64,000 nucleotides of DNA from Bacteroides sp. MSB163 (GCF_036416795.1 NZ_CP143867.1:2906001-2970000); one strand, 5' to 3'; counted from the first letter of the stretch, positions 23,153-32,646 are shown. Notes: generated by a model from the sequence alone, not told the origin. Numbers and translations: made by a program.

Positions 23153-25237
23153 ATGATAAACTACTTGATAAAAATTATAACGACCCTCTGGTTCATATCC
23201 TTTTGTCTGCAAGTTAGTGTTGCTCAGGAGATTGATATTAATCAGACCAGAAAACACCTGCTGCAAACACTACAAGACAATTCCGTCGACAAACAGCAGA
23301 GGATGGAGCTGTATATTGACTTGTACGACTTGTCCGACGATGTGACAAGCAAACGTACCTATATTAACGAATCGCTGCAACTGGCTATTCAGTTGAAAAA
23401 TCAGATATATATTTTTGAGACACTGGATATTCTTTGTCGCAGTTATAAAGATGAACCGGACTCTTTGCACTACTATCAGCAGATAGGAGAAGAGTGTCTG
23501 GAAGGGGCTTATAAGAACTTTTATATGGCATGGCTCAAAGCTTTTCCTTCTGTTTGCAAGATGGATGAGGCGGAGAAACCTGATGAAGCCAATGAAGAAA
23601 TTTCACGGTATAAACGCCACAAGGTAAATCTCTCCGATAAATCGCAGGAAGTGCAATGGGAGATGATTCTTTGTTCGGCAATGGAGTGCATCAATTACTT
23701 TTCACCGTCTGTTACGAATTTGGGAGACCGCATCGTTCATTTGAAGAATATTCAACAGTTGGTCAGAGATTTACCTTTTGAGGTAAGTTATAAGTTCAAT
23801 TGGTATTATCTGACTCGTATCGAGTTCATTTATCGTGCTGAAGGAAAAGCTGAAGAAGCAGCGAAGGCTGTTGAGGCTTTGGAACAAATGGAGCAACTAT
23901 ACGATAGCCAGTTTGAACTGCCTTTCTACAAGAGGCGTGCTTATATCCGTACCCGTAGTCGTGAAGCCTTACGTATGGGTGTTTATAGCGAAATGCTTTA
24001 TTTCGTAGATGCTATAGGCAGGAAAAGAGCTGATGAAATTTATTCCCGGATGAAAGCGTACTATCAGGATAAGACTTCAGAGACAGATGAAAGATCGTTC
24101 TTGGCTGCCGCTTTCCGCTATTATCTTTATACAGCACAATACGATCTTGCCATGCGGACGGTGGATGACTTGCTGGAACGGACAGATTCCACCGACACAA
24201 ATGAGCGGACTGAGTTGCTGGCGAAGAAGATTAACCTGGTTACCCAATGGAAACAGCATTACAAAGAAGGATTTGACGCCTTTTGGGAATATACCAGCTT
24301 GATGGAAGATAATCATGTGGAGGAGACGAATGAACAGTTGGCTGAGATGAGGTCATTGTTTGAAGTGGACAAACTAAAGATAGAACAGGCCGAACTTCAG
24401 GCACGTTATCATCGTATCGCTCTTGCTGTGCTCATAGTCCTGCTTCTGGTTTTCTTTATCTGGGGACTTTATCAGTACTTGTTGACGAAACGGCTGAAAG
24501 CAACGAAGCGGGCACTGATTCTGTCGAATGAGAAAGTTGCTAAGGAAAGCGAACGAGCCAAAGCAAGCGACCGTATGAAGACGGAATTCCTACAGTCCAT
24601 GTGTCATGAGATACGTACTCCACTCAATGCTATCTGTGGTTTCAGTACCCTGTTGCTGAATGAAGATTTGTCCCAGGAAGATAAAAAAGATTTTCCGGTT
24701 ATCATTGAAAAGAACTCCAATCAATTGACTGAATTGTTCGAGGACATCCTGCAAGTATCGGACTTAAGCAGTTCGTTAGAGTTGCTTCCTATGGAACAGG
24801 TGGATATATTGTCGATTTGTGCCGGGCTTCTGGATATATGTAAGAGAAGAGCAGGAAATCCCGAAATCACCTGGTTATTTGAATCGGGATCGGACGAATG
24901 TCTTGTAAAAACGAATGCCCAATATCTGCAACGTGTTGTGGAACACCTCCTGAACAATGCTGCAAAGTTCACGGTTGCCGGTACTATTCGTATGAGCTTG
25001 GTGCATGCCGAAGGAAAAGTACGTATTATGGTGAGCGATACGGGAATCGGGGTTCCGGCTGATAAGGCCGAATATATATTCGACCGTTTTACTAAATTGG
25101 ATGAATTTATGCCCGGCACCGGATTGGGGCTTTATTCCTGTCGCCTCATTGTCACTCGTCTGGGTGGTTCCATTTATCTCGATACATCTTATCGGGATGG
25201 CGCATGTTTCTGTATTGATTTGCCGTATGAGAAGTGA
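23153..25237 (+). CDS. TPR-containing sensor histidine kinase
   Basis: The ATG at 23153 (MINYLIKIITTLWFISFCLQVSVAQ) gives a clean signal peptide; the upstream start at 23126 lies only about 9 bases after the -7 box and is unlikely. The protein has 694 residues. A periplasmic helical TPR-like region (about 25-420) leads to one TM segment (IALAVLIVLLLVFFIWGLY), a coiled linker, a HisKA dimerisation domain with phospho-acceptor His 485 in CHEIRTPLNAICGF, and a HATPase with VSDTGIGV and GTGLGLYSCRLIV. No receiver domain is fused and no response regulator gene is adjacent apart from the orphan HTH protein upstream. The ligand is unknown. Confidence 0.85.
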   Translation: MINYLIKIITTLWFISFCLQVSVAQEIDINQTRKHLLQTLQDNSVDKQQRMELYIDLYDLSDDVTSKRTYINESLQLAIQLKNQIYIFETLDILCRSYKDEPDSLHYYQQIGEECLEGAYKNFYMAWLKAFPSVCKMDEAEKPDEANEEISRYKRHKVNLSDKSQEVQWEMILCSAMECINYFSPSVTNLGDRIVHLKNIQQLVRDLPFEVSYKFNWYYLTRIEFIYRAEGKAEEAAKAVEALEQMEQLYDSQFELPFYKRRAYIRTRSREALRMGVYSEMLYFVDAIGRKRADEIYSRMKAYYQDKTSETDERSFLAAAFRYYLYTAQYDLAMRTVDDLLERTDSTDTNERTELLAKKINLVTQWKQHYKEGFDAFWEYTSLMEDNHVEETNEQLAEMRSLFEVDKLKIEQAELQARYHRIALAVLIVLLLVFFIWGLYQYLLTKRLKATKRALILSNEKVAKESERAKASDRMKTEFLQSMCHEIRTPLNAICGFSTLLLNEDLSQEDKKDFPVIIEKNSNQLTELFEDILQVSDLSSSLELLPMEQVDILSICAGLLDICKRRAGNPEITWLFESGSDECLVKTNAQYLQRVVEHLLNNAAKFTVAGTIRMSLVHAEGKVRIMVSDTGIGVPADKAEYIFDRFTKLDEFMPGTGLGLYSCRLIVTRLGGSIYLDTSYRDGACFCIDLPYEK

Positions 25238-25276
25238 TTTTTCTATTTCCGGGCGTGGAAATAAAAGATAATCACG

Positions 25277-25284
25277 TATATTTG
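25277..25284 (+). promoter_or_regulatory. Putative promoter of the AAA/DUF4435 pair
   Basis: TATATTTG is a perfect -7 box; no TTTG is found at the -33 position. The predicted leader is about 15 bases. Confidence 0.5.
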
Positions 25285-25305
25285 CTTTAATTAAAAGCAG
25301 AAACT

Positions 25306-26133
25306 ATGGAAGAACAAGCCAATTACATCAAACGTATAGAGATACACAGGTTGTGGGATCGCTTTGACATAGCTTGGGACTTACGTCCTGACGTGAATAT
25401 TCTTTCCGGTATCAACGGAGTGGGGAAAACCACGATCCTCAATCGTTCCGTCCACTATCTGGAAGAACTTTCGGGGGAGATAAAGAACGGCGAGATAGAA
25501 GGCGTACGTGTTACCTTCGACCGTCCGGATGCCACGTATATCCCTTACGACGTAATTCGTAGTTACGACCGCCCCTTGATTATGGGCGACTTTACCGCCC
25601 GCATGGCCGATCCGAACGTCAAATCCGAACTAGACTGGCAACTTTATCTCTTGCAACGCCGATACCTCGATTACCAGGTGAATATTGGCAACAAGATGAT
25701 CGAACTCCTTTCCGGTGATGAGGAACAGCGTTCACAAGCCGCTTCCTTATCCCTTCCCAAGCGGAAGTTCCAGGATCTGATGGATCAGTTATTCAGCTAT
25801 ACCCGCAAAACTATAGATCGCCGCAGCAATGAAATCATCTTCTATCAGGACGGTGAACGCCTGTTGCCCTATAAACTATCTTCCGGTGAAAAACAGATGC
25901 TGATTATCCTGCTCACCGTGCTGGTGCGCGACAATGCCCATTGTGTCCTTTTTATGGATGAACCCGAAGCCTCTCTTCACATCGAGTGGCAGCAAAAACT
26001 TATCGGTATGATACGTGAATTGAATCCCAATGTGCAACTGATACTTACCACCCATTCTCCCGCCGTCATCATGGAAGGCTGGCTGGATGCGGTGACGGAA
26101 GTGAGCGATATATCGGTGGAAATTAGGAATTAA
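25306..26133 (+). CDS. AAA/ABC-type ATPase, partner of a DUF4435 protein
   Basis: The protein has 275 residues and resembles the RecF/OLD-type ATPases: Walker A GINGVGKTT (35-43), the ABC signature-like KLSSGEKQMLIIL near 190, Walker B CVLFMDEPEASLH with D218-E219, and a switch histidine in LTTHSPAVI. The central part is a short helical insertion rather than a long coiled coil. The next gene, 13 bases on, is a DUF4435/TOPRIM protein. This gene order, ATPase then DUF4435, is that of the anti-phage system PARIS (AriA-AriB), although AriA is usually longer. It could equally be a core Bacteroides pair with a DNA-maintenance role. Confidence 0.8.
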   Translation: MEEQANYIKRIEIHRLWDRFDIAWDLRPDVNILSGINGVGKTTILNRSVHYLEELSGEIKNGEIEGVRVTFDRPDATYIPYDVIRSYDRPLIMGDFTARMADPNVKSELDWQLYLLQRRYLDYQVNIGNKMIELLSGDEEQRSQAASLSLPKRKFQDLMDQLFSYTRKTIDRRSNEIIFYQDGERLLPYKLSSGEKQMLIILLTVLVRDNAHCVLFMDEPEASLHIEWQQKLIGMIRELNPNVQLILTTHSPAVIMEGWLDAVTEVSDISVEIRN

Positions 26134-26146
26134 TAATTATCTCCCC

Positions 26147-27148
26147 ATGGCTACTTCTTTAAAACATAATCTTACTTCTGCCTATTTCAATGCCGCCAAC
26201 AAGCTTTATCCCAAGAAGGCGCGGCGTCGCATTGTGGCGTATGTGGAAAGTTACGATGATGTAGCTTTTTGGCGCACGTTGTTGGCTGAGTTCGAGACAG
26301 ATGAATATTATTTCCAGGTGATGCTGCCTTCGGCTACCTCTCTTGCCAAGGGTAAGAAGATGGTGCTGATGAATACGCTGAACACTACTGAATTGGGCAA
26401 GAGCCTGATAGCCTGTGTGGACAGTGACTACGACTTTCTGTTACAAGGCAAAACGAGCGTTTCACATAAGATAAACAGTAGTCCCTACATATTCCAGACG
26501 TACGCATATGCCATCGAAAATTTCCATTGTTATGCTGAAAGTTTGCATGAAGTTTGCGTGCAGGCTACGTTGAACGACCGTATGCTGATAGACTTTCCTG
26601 CTTTCTTGAAACGCTATTCGCAAATTGTCTATCCCCTCTTTCTTTGGAACGTCTGGTTCTATCGCCAACGAGATACTTATACTTTTCCGATGTATGACTT
26701 CAATGCATGCACCCGCTTGCAGGAAGTCAATGTACATCATCCCGAACGAACACTGGAGCCCGTGCAGCGTGCCGTTGCCAAGAAACTTTCCGAGATGCGC
26801 AGACGTTTTCCGCGAAATATCAAGTCGGTGGAGGCTTTGGGTGTGGAACTGGAAAAGCTGGGACTGAATCCTGATACTACTTATCTCTACATACAGGGGC
26901 ATCACCTCATGGATGGTGTTGTGATGAAACTTCTTATCCCCGTATGCACCGTGTTGCGTCGCGAGCGCGAACAGGAAATCAAGCGTCTGGCGGCCCACAA
27001 CGAGCAATTCCATAACGAACTGACCAGCTATGAGAATAGCCAGACCAACGTCAGCTTGATGTTGAAAAAGAACAGCGGATACAAGAACCTTTACTTGTAT
27101 CAGTGGTTAAAAGAAGATATAGGAGACTTCCTGAACAGGGAGCGATAA
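26147..27148 (+). CDS. DUF4435 (TOPRIM-like nuclease) protein
   Basis: The protein has 333 residues. The DUF4435 start RRRIVAYVESYDDVAFWRTL holds the TOPRIM glutamate E34, and LIACVDSDYDFLLQG holds the paired aspartates D92 and D94, as expected for metal-dependent TOPRIM folds. The C-terminal half is helical and charged, including a long helix with HNELTSYENSQTNVSLM. DUF4435 is the effector domain of AriB in PARIS, where it acts as a nuclease once released from the ATPase. Tightly linked to the upstream ATPase and likely part of the same complex. Activity against phage is inferred. Confidence 0.8.
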   Translation: MATSLKHNLTSAYFNAANKLYPKKARRRIVAYVESYDDVAFWRTLLAEFETDEYYFQVMLPSATSLAKGKKMVLMNTLNTTELGKSLIACVDSDYDFLLQGKTSVSHKINSSPYIFQTYAYAIENFHCYAESLHEVCVQATLNDRMLIDFPAFLKRYSQIVYPLFLWNVWFYRQRDTYTFPMYDFNACTRLQEVNVHHPERTLEPVQRAVAKKLSEMRRRFPRNIKSVEALGVELEKLGLNPDTTYLYIQGHHLMDGVVMKLLIPVCTVLRREREQEIKRLAAHNEQFHNELTSYENSQTNVSLMLKKNSGYKNLYLYQWLKEDIGDFLNRER

Positions 27149-27185
27149 TTACTAACCATTAACACCAAAATTAATTCTTAGTATC

Positions 27186-28439
27186 ATGAGCATTGTACAA
27201 CAAATTAACGAAGGACTTCAGGCTTTAGGTTTCAGCCAGTCATTGGCTGGCCAGTTAGATCAATTTATAGCATTCCTGGGAGTTCTCCTGGTAGCTTATC
27301 TGGCGGATACTGTTTGCCGGAAGATCTTGCTGAAAGTCGTTTCGCGTTTGGTAAAACAAACAAAAGCTACCTGGGATGACATTGTTTTCGACCGAAAAGT
27401 GATGGTACATCTCAGCCGTATGGTGGCACCTATTCTTATTTATATCCTGCTTCCTCTGGCATTTTCCGATGCGGGCTCGGCAACGTTGGCACTTATCCTG
27501 CGCTTCTGCCTCATCTTTATCATTGTTATGTTTCTTAGCTTTATCAGCGCTTTGCTTTCAGCGGTTTACACCGTCTATAGCGAGAAGGAACAGTTCCGTG
27601 ACCGCCCTTTGAAGGGACTCTTGCAGACAGTGCAGGTTATCCTTTATTTTGTCGGTGGTATCATTGTTGTCAGCATATTGATTGACCGTTCACCCGGTGT
27701 ATTACTTACCGGTCTGGGAGCTTCGGCTGCCGTGCTGATGTTAGTATTCAAAGACAGTATCATGGGCTTTGTTTCCGGTGTGCAACTTTCTGCCAACAAT
27801 ATGCTGAAAGTAGGCGACTGGATTACCATGCCTAAGTATGGAGCGGACGGTGATGTAATAGAAGTGTCATTGAATACAGTGAAGGTTCGTAATTTCGACA
27901 AAACCATCACTACCATTCCGCCTTATTTGCTCGTAAGCGACTCTTTCCAGAACTGGCGTGGTATGCAGGAGAGTGGCGGACGCCGTATCAAACGTTCTAT
28001 CAATATCGATATGAACAGTGTGCGATTCTGTACGCCTGAAATGTTGGCGAAGTATCGCAAGATACAGCTCTTGGCAAACTATGTTGAACAGACGGAACAA
28101 GTGATTAAGGAGTATAATGAAGAGCATCATATTGATAACTCCATCCTTGTGAACGGTCGCCGCCAGACGAATCTCGGTGTCTTCCGTGCTTATCTGAATT
28201 GTTACCTGAAGAGCCATCCGGGTGTAAATCATGATATGACTTGTATGGTGCGTCAGCTTCAGCCTACCGATCACGGTATACCATTGGAACTGTATTTCTT
28301 TTCTGCAACCACATCCTGGATACCTTATGAAGACTTGCAGTCTGATGTCTTCGACCATCTGTTGGCTATTATTTCTGAGTTCGATCTTCACGTATTCCAG
28401 TCACCATCCGGTGAAGATTTCCGCGAAAGGCTTAATTGA
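27186..28439 (+). CDS. MscS-family mechanosensitive channel
   Basis: The protein has 417 residues. Four to five membrane helices precede the conserved pore helix and beta domain: LLTGLGASAAVLMLVFKDSI, then GFVSGVQLSANNMLKVGDWI, then the beta-rich VIEVSLNTVKVRNFDKTITT and IPPYLLVSDSFQNWRGM. These are standard for the larger MscS channels (YbdG/MscM-like). The C-terminus carries a long insertion (about 290-340). Role: release of solutes on osmotic downshock in the inner membrane. It follows the DUF4435 gene by 37 bases and may share its transcript, but a functional link is not required. Confidence 0.85.
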   Translation: MSIVQQINEGLQALGFSQSLAGQLDQFIAFLGVLLVAYLADTVCRKILLKVVSRLVKQTKATWDDIVFDRKVMVHLSRMVAPILIYILLPLAFSDAGSATLALILRFCLIFIIVMFLSFISALLSAVYTVYSEKEQFRDRPLKGLLQTVQVILYFVGGIIVVSILIDRSPGVLLTGLGASAAVLMLVFKDSIMGFVSGVQLSANNMLKVGDWITMPKYGADGDVIEVSLNTVKVRNFDKTITTIPPYLLVSDSFQNWRGMQESGGRRIKRSINIDMNSVRFCTPEMLAKYRKIQLLANYVEQTEQVIKEYNEEHHIDNSILVNGRRQTNLGVFRAYLNCYLKSHPGVNHDMTCMVRQLQPTDHGIPLELYFFSATTSWIPYEDLQSDVFDHLLAIISEFDLHVFQSPSGEDFRERLN

Positions 28440-28541
28440 GATAGTCGGCACTGGTTCTCGAAATTTTCATCCCTATGAGAATCTTTTCTCTCTTTGATAA
28501 GAAAAAGCTTTCTATAGGATGGGAACAGATCAACATAAGCA

Positions 28542-28576
28542 AACGCCGGACAGTTCCTCTGAACTTGTCCGGCGTT
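28542..28576. terminator. Bidirectional terminator between MscS and the lipoprotein gene
   Basis: AACGCCGGACA (28542-28552) pairs with TGTCCGGCGTT (28566-28576) between convergent genes. A T-rich stretch follows on the plus strand, and GCTTATG/A-rich sequence lies on the other side. Confidence 0.8.
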
Positions 28577-28622
28577 GCCTTTGTAGAAGCTATTGCTTCG
28601 TGAATTATGTGTGTTTCTCGTT

Positions 28623-29855
28623 TTATTGTTTGATCCAGTTGCCGCTTGTCCAGTTGTCGCCTGTCTTTACGGCTCCCTTATATTCGGCTTTGGTGAAGAA
28701 ACTGTCGGCACTGAGGTCTTTGCCGCCATCGATGGTGCCTTCGTAGAGATTCTCCCAAGTGAAGTTCTGTGCAGTGAGGTTGCCCGTTGCTGCTGCGAAC
28801 ATATCGTTGGTGTAAATGCTTTCTTTAGAAGACAATGTTTTGCTGATAGCTACATACTCCAGTTTAGACACACCCTCTTTCAGGGCTGTTTCAGTTTCTG
28901 TGGTTTCTACGGTCAGAGGTTGACCTTTGCCGGTGATGAGCGTATTGTAAAGTTCCACTTGTGTTCCGGCACGCAGGCGTACGCCCTGTTTGCTGCCACC
29001 GTTGCCAATCAGTGTGAGGTTGGCGAGGATGGGGTGGGCAACGGGAGTGGCACCGAAGCTCTTGCCATTGTTGTCGCACTCCATCAGGCAGTCGCAGTCG
29101 TATCCCAGTTCGTCTTTGGGGCTTTGGTATGCTACGAGGAACTGTGCTTTGCCGTTCCAGCCTTCGGTCCAGTCGAAAGAGTCGTCGCTACAGTCGGTAG
29201 ATACCAGATACTTCACATTGACGGAACCGCCGAACCATTCGAAACCATCGTCGGAACCCATGTATGCCTGGCAATACTCTACCGTTGTTCCGTTTCCTAC
29301 ACCGTAGAAGGTGATACCGTTGGCTTCGTGCTCTTCGTCGAAGGCAAATCCGGTGTACTCTACACGAACATACCGCAATGTACCGGAATTGTCGGCGTCA
29401 TTATTACCACCATAGGATGCGCCGCCTATTTCCGAACTACCCGTTCCGCCTTCGGCATTGGTGTGTGCGTATCCGCAGATGTGGATACCGCCCCATGCGC
29501 CCGGTTCTTTCTTTTCGGAAGTCATTACGATAGGGTTGCTGGCAGTGCCTTGTGCATCTATCTTGGCTCCTTGTTCTATGAGGATGTAGTCTACCACATC
29601 GTCATGTTTGGCAATAATTGTGACGCCTGCGGGAATCTTCAGTGTGGCACCGTTCTTTACGTGTATGCCGCCACTTAGCGTGTAAGTCTTTCCGGCTTCC
29701 AGTTCCGTGTCGCTTTCGATGTCTTTCGTCAGTTCATACTTGTCGTCTTCACCGCCGTCCCCGTTTCCGGGTTCGTTGTTGTCGGTACATGCAGTGAATA
29801 AGGTCATACTTGCCGCGAGGGCCATAGTCATGAATTTCCAATTTGATGTTTTCAT
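28623..29855 (-). CDS. Parallel beta-helix surface lipoprotein paired with a TonB receptor
   Basis: The protein has 410 residues. The signal MTMALAASMTLFTAC gives lipobox FTA-C, followed by an acidic Gly-rich tether (DNNEPGNGDGGEDD) typical of lipoproteins exported to the Bacteroides surface. The mature part shows beta-helix rungs: GGIHVKNGATLKIPAGVTII, GAWGGIHICGYAHT, TLRYVRVEYTGFAFDEE, EYCQAYMGSDDGFEWFGG and STDCSDDSFDWTEGW. The clusters of Asp/Glu/Trp near SDDGFEWFGG may bind metal or ligand. The gene lies 67 bases after the TonB receptor and is probably its surface-exposed partner, filling the place SusD has in glycan systems. Substrate unknown. Confidence 0.8.
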   Translation of the reverse strand: MKTSNWKFMTMALAASMTLFTACTDNNEPGNGDGGEDDKYELTKDIESDTELEAGKTYTLSGGIHVKNGATLKIPAGVTIIAKHDDVVDYILIEQGAKIDAQGTASNPIVMTSEKKEPGAWGGIHICGYAHTNAEGGTGSSEIGGASYGGNNDADNSGTLRYVRVEYTGFAFDEEHEANGITFYGVGNGTTVEYCQAYMGSDDGFEWFGGSVNVKYLVSTDCSDDSFDWTEGWNGKAQFLVAYQSPKDELGYDCDCLMECDNNGKSFGATPVAHPILANLTLIGNGGSKQGVRLRAGTQVELYNTLITGKGQPLTVETTETETALKEGVSKLEYVAISKTLSSKESIYTNDMFAAATGNLTAQNFTWENLYEGTIDGGKDLSADSFFTKAEYKGAVKTGDNWTSGNWIKQ

Positions 29856-29922
29856 ACTAATAATCGTTTAGTTGATAAAATGAGTTTCTATTGTTTGTCT
29901 CTCTCAAAATTTTTCTTTTCTC

Positions 29923-32613
29923 TTACAGGTCATAGCTGAAGTCAACTTCAAAGCCTGTACCCTTTCTGAAGCGTTCCACTTCTACTTTATCTCCGGTGGT
30001 GGGCACTTCTTGCTTGAAGAGGATATCTTGGTTCAACAGGTCGTTGACTTGCAACTTCACCGCGAAACGCTGGTTGAAGCGGTAACTGCCTGTAAAGTTC
30101 AGCGTGTGTACCGGCTGTTGCTTGATGTCTCCCAGGCCGGAGATGCCTACGGAGTGGATGCGGGGACCTTGCAGATTGTAGAGCAGGGCAACGCTGAGTT
30201 GGCGGTCGTTGCTGAAAGCGGGTGAATAGGTGAGATCTGCATTTGCCAGGTAGGGTGATGCTCCCTGCAAGGCACGCTGGCTGTTGGTGTAGGCGCCGCC
30301 TTCGGGCAGTTTCACGTTAGTGTACATATACGATCCGTTCACACCGAAACGCAGGTCTTTCACTATCTCTTTGCGGAATTCTATCTCCACCCCCGTTGCC
30401 ATACCGTTGTCCGCATTGCGGAAAGAATGCACGGCGGAACCGCCTGACAGAGTCTGTACACGCTCTATCGGTGCTTTCAGGTGCTTGTAGTAGGCGGTGA
30501 TGGAGAGCATATCCCCATTCTTTTCAAAGAGTTCGTAGCGCAGATCGATGTTATAGTTGTAGCCGTTTTGCAAATCAGCGTTACCGCGTATCTGTGCCGA
30601 ACCGTAGGATTCCTGATAGAGGAAGGGGGCCATTTCGATAAATGAAGGACGCGTTACTGTGCGTGAGAAGGCCAAGCGCAGACTGTTCTTTTTGTTCATC
30701 TGGTATTTCATGTTCAGTGAGGGGAAAAGGTCGTTTTTGTTCAGTTCACTGCGTTCGGCTTTTCCGCCATCGGTATAGTAGTCTACCCATTGCTTGCTGA
30801 TTTCGTAGCGTACTCCCAGGTTCACCAATAACGGGGCTATGGGATAGTATTCAGTGGCAATGTATCCTGCATAAATGCTGTTACCGGCTGTATAGCTGTC
30901 TTTGGGCTGTTTCTTCCGGTCTATGGTGATGGAACCGTTTTCTACATTTTCCATGTTGAGGAAGGAGTCGGTATCGTAGATGTCAGTGATGGTAGGGTTC
31001 AGTTTGTTCAGGTTGTAGTAGAAGCGTGTACCCATATAGTCACGATTCTTGTCTTTATAGGTGAAACCGGCCTGCAACTTGTTGTTGTCGCCAAAGCGGT
31101 AACTGGCGGTGAGGTCGCCCACCCATTCATCTTCATTCAGTGAGCCGAAGTAACGCATGGTTTCTTGGCGGTTCAGTTTGAAGAGTTTTATCTGGTCATC
31201 TTCACGGATGAACATTACTTGGCGGCGGTCGGGTTCGTCGCTGGAGGTCTTGCTGTACGAGCCGCTCCAGTTGAGGTCCCACTGTTTGCCGAAGTGGTGC
31301 TTGCCGTTTACTTGATGGTTTTGCAGACTGTAGATGTGTGTCACGTTGTTGCTGCCTATCAGATGGTGGTCTTCGTAGTCCACACCTTCGCGCCTCATAT
31401 AAGTGTCGATGGCATTGCGAGCGTAGAAGAAGGTATATCCGATGTGGTCGGAAGTGCGGAAACTGTAGCCGAGATTACCCAGTGCGGCAATCTTTAACTC
31501 GTTGCTGTAGCTGTCGTAGTTGAATTCATTCAGGGTATTTCCTGTAGCTTCTAAGGTGCGTATGGAGGCATTGTTCATGGTTTGCAGGTCGTTGCTTACT
31601 CCTATGGAGCCCAGAACGCTGACTTCATTTCCACTCAGGGTGAAACGTTTGCCGAAGCCGATATTTCCGCCAAATTCAGGTAGGGCAGTCTTTTTACTAA
31701 CCTGAAAACTGGTGTTGAAGAGGCGGTTGTGGCGTGCATACTCTTCAAAGTCTGTTAATGACATGTCTATCAGTTCCTGGTCCAGAGAAGGAGTCTTGAA
31801 CAAAGAGCCGTCGCGGTTCATCCGGTAGAAATCTTTGCCTAGCGTATTGAACTTGCCACCTGCATTGAAGCTGATGGACAGAAAATCACTACCTACATTC
31901 TCTTTGGTACTGATGTCGATATGTGCTCCCGAGTAGTCGGCGAATGCACTGGCGTCATATACTTTGCTCACGGTAATATTCTGTACGGTAGATGCAGGGA
32001 AGATATCCAGAGGAATCAGTTTATTGTCCGGATTAGGAGAGGCGATGGGAAGTCCGTTCAGAGTGGTGGTGCTGTACCGGTCGCCCAGACCGCGCACAAT
32101 CAACTGTCCGGCACTGGCGATGGAGATACCGGTTATCTTTTTTACACCTTCTTCCACATTGCTGATTCCTTTGATACTCATTTCTTTGGCACCGAGGTTT
32201 TCGATTGCAAGGGTGGCTTTCTGCCGTTCCATCTGCAGGGCTCGTTCACCTTCCAGATTCTTTCTGGCCACTACGGAGACTTCGCCTAACGCTTGTGCAT
32301 CACTCTCCATTTCAAAGTTCAGCAAAGTTTCGGCCTTGACTTTTATGCTATTGAGCAGGATGTCTTTGTATCCTATATATCTCACGGTTATGGTGTATGT
32401 GCCGTCATTTACATTTAGTGTATAGTTGCCGTCGATATCGGCTACTACACCTTGGGTTGTCCCGGTTATCTGTATGGTAGCTCCGGTCAGTGGCTCTTTC
32501 GTCTGCTTGTCGAGGACGGTTCCTTTGATGTTTCCAGCCAGGGCGGTCATGGTGGAAAGCACCAGTAATAAAATGAAGAAAAATACTTTTCCAAAATCCA
32601 GTTTCATGCTCAT
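29923..32613 (-). CDS. TonB-dependent receptor with carboxypeptidase-like N-terminal domain
   Basis: The protein has 896 residues. A signal peptide (to about 26) is followed by a CarboxypepD-regulatory-like domain (GTVLDKQTKEPLTGATIQIT), a TonB plug (about 120-230, with IVRGLGDRYSTTTLNGLPI) and a 22-strand-type barrel ending in FEVDFSYDL, with the terminal aromatic-rich strand expected for outer-membrane insertion. It takes up large or scarce solutes using TonB energy. No SusD gene accompanies it; the partner is a beta-helix lipoprotein. Three AATTG blocks phased exactly 11 bases apart lie upstream, suggesting control by an OmpR/PhoB-type regulator. Phosphate or organophosphate uptake is one possibility, not shown. 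Confidence 0.9.
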   Translation of the reverse strand: MSMKLDFGKVFFFILLLVLSTMTALAGNIKGTVLDKQTKEPLTGATIQITGTTQGVVADIDGNYTLNVNDGTYTITVRYIGYKDILLNSIKVKAETLLNFEMESDAQALGEVSVVARKNLEGERALQMERQKATLAIENLGAKEMSIKGISNVEEGVKKITGISIASAGQLIVRGLGDRYSTTTLNGLPIASPNPDNKLIPLDIFPASTVQNITVSKVYDASAFADYSGAHIDISTKENVGSDFLSISFNAGGKFNTLGKDFYRMNRDGSLFKTPSLDQELIDMSLTDFEEYARHNRLFNTSFQVSKKTALPEFGGNIGFGKRFTLSGNEVSVLGSIGVSNDLQTMNNASIRTLEATGNTLNEFNYDSYSNELKIAALGNLGYSFRTSDHIGYTFFYARNAIDTYMRREGVDYEDHHLIGSNNVTHIYSLQNHQVNGKHHFGKQWDLNWSGSYSKTSSDEPDRRQVMFIREDDQIKLFKLNRQETMRYFGSLNEDEWVGDLTASYRFGDNNKLQAGFTYKDKNRDYMGTRFYYNLNKLNPTITDIYDTDSFLNMENVENGSITIDRKKQPKDSYTAGNSIYAGYIATEYYPIAPLLVNLGVRYEISKQWVDYYTDGGKAERSELNKNDLFPSLNMKYQMNKKNSLRLAFSRTVTRPSFIEMAPFLYQESYGSAQIRGNADLQNGYNYNIDLRYELFEKNGDMLSITAYYKHLKAPIERVQTLSGGSAVHSFRNADNGMATGVEIEFRKEIVKDLRFGVNGSYMYTNVKLPEGGAYTNSQRALQGASPYLANADLTYSPAFSNDRQLSVALLYNLQGPRIHSVGISGLGDIKQQPVHTLNFTGSYRFNQRFAVKLQVNDLLNQDILFKQEVPTTGDKVEVERFRKGTGFEVDFSYDL

Positions 32614-32638
32614 CTTTTATCGTTTCTTGTTTCCGGTG

Positions 32639-32646
32639 CAAAGATG
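32639..32646 (-). promoter_or_regulatory. Putative -7 box of the TonB receptor operon
   Basis: On the minus strand CATCTTTG, one base off TAnnTTTG, about 26 bases before the ATG. Confidence 0.35.

Noticed and set aside
28593..29678. Antisense frame of 361 codons opposite the beta-helix lipoprotein
   Set aside because: The minus-strand gene has a lipobox, a tether and beta-helix rungs; the plus-strand frame is Val/Phe/Cys-rich without domain features.
29923..32613. SusC of a polysaccharide utilisation locus
   Set aside because: No SusD-like lipoprotein, glycoside hydrolase or hybrid regulator is adjacent; the partner is a beta-helix lipoprotein.
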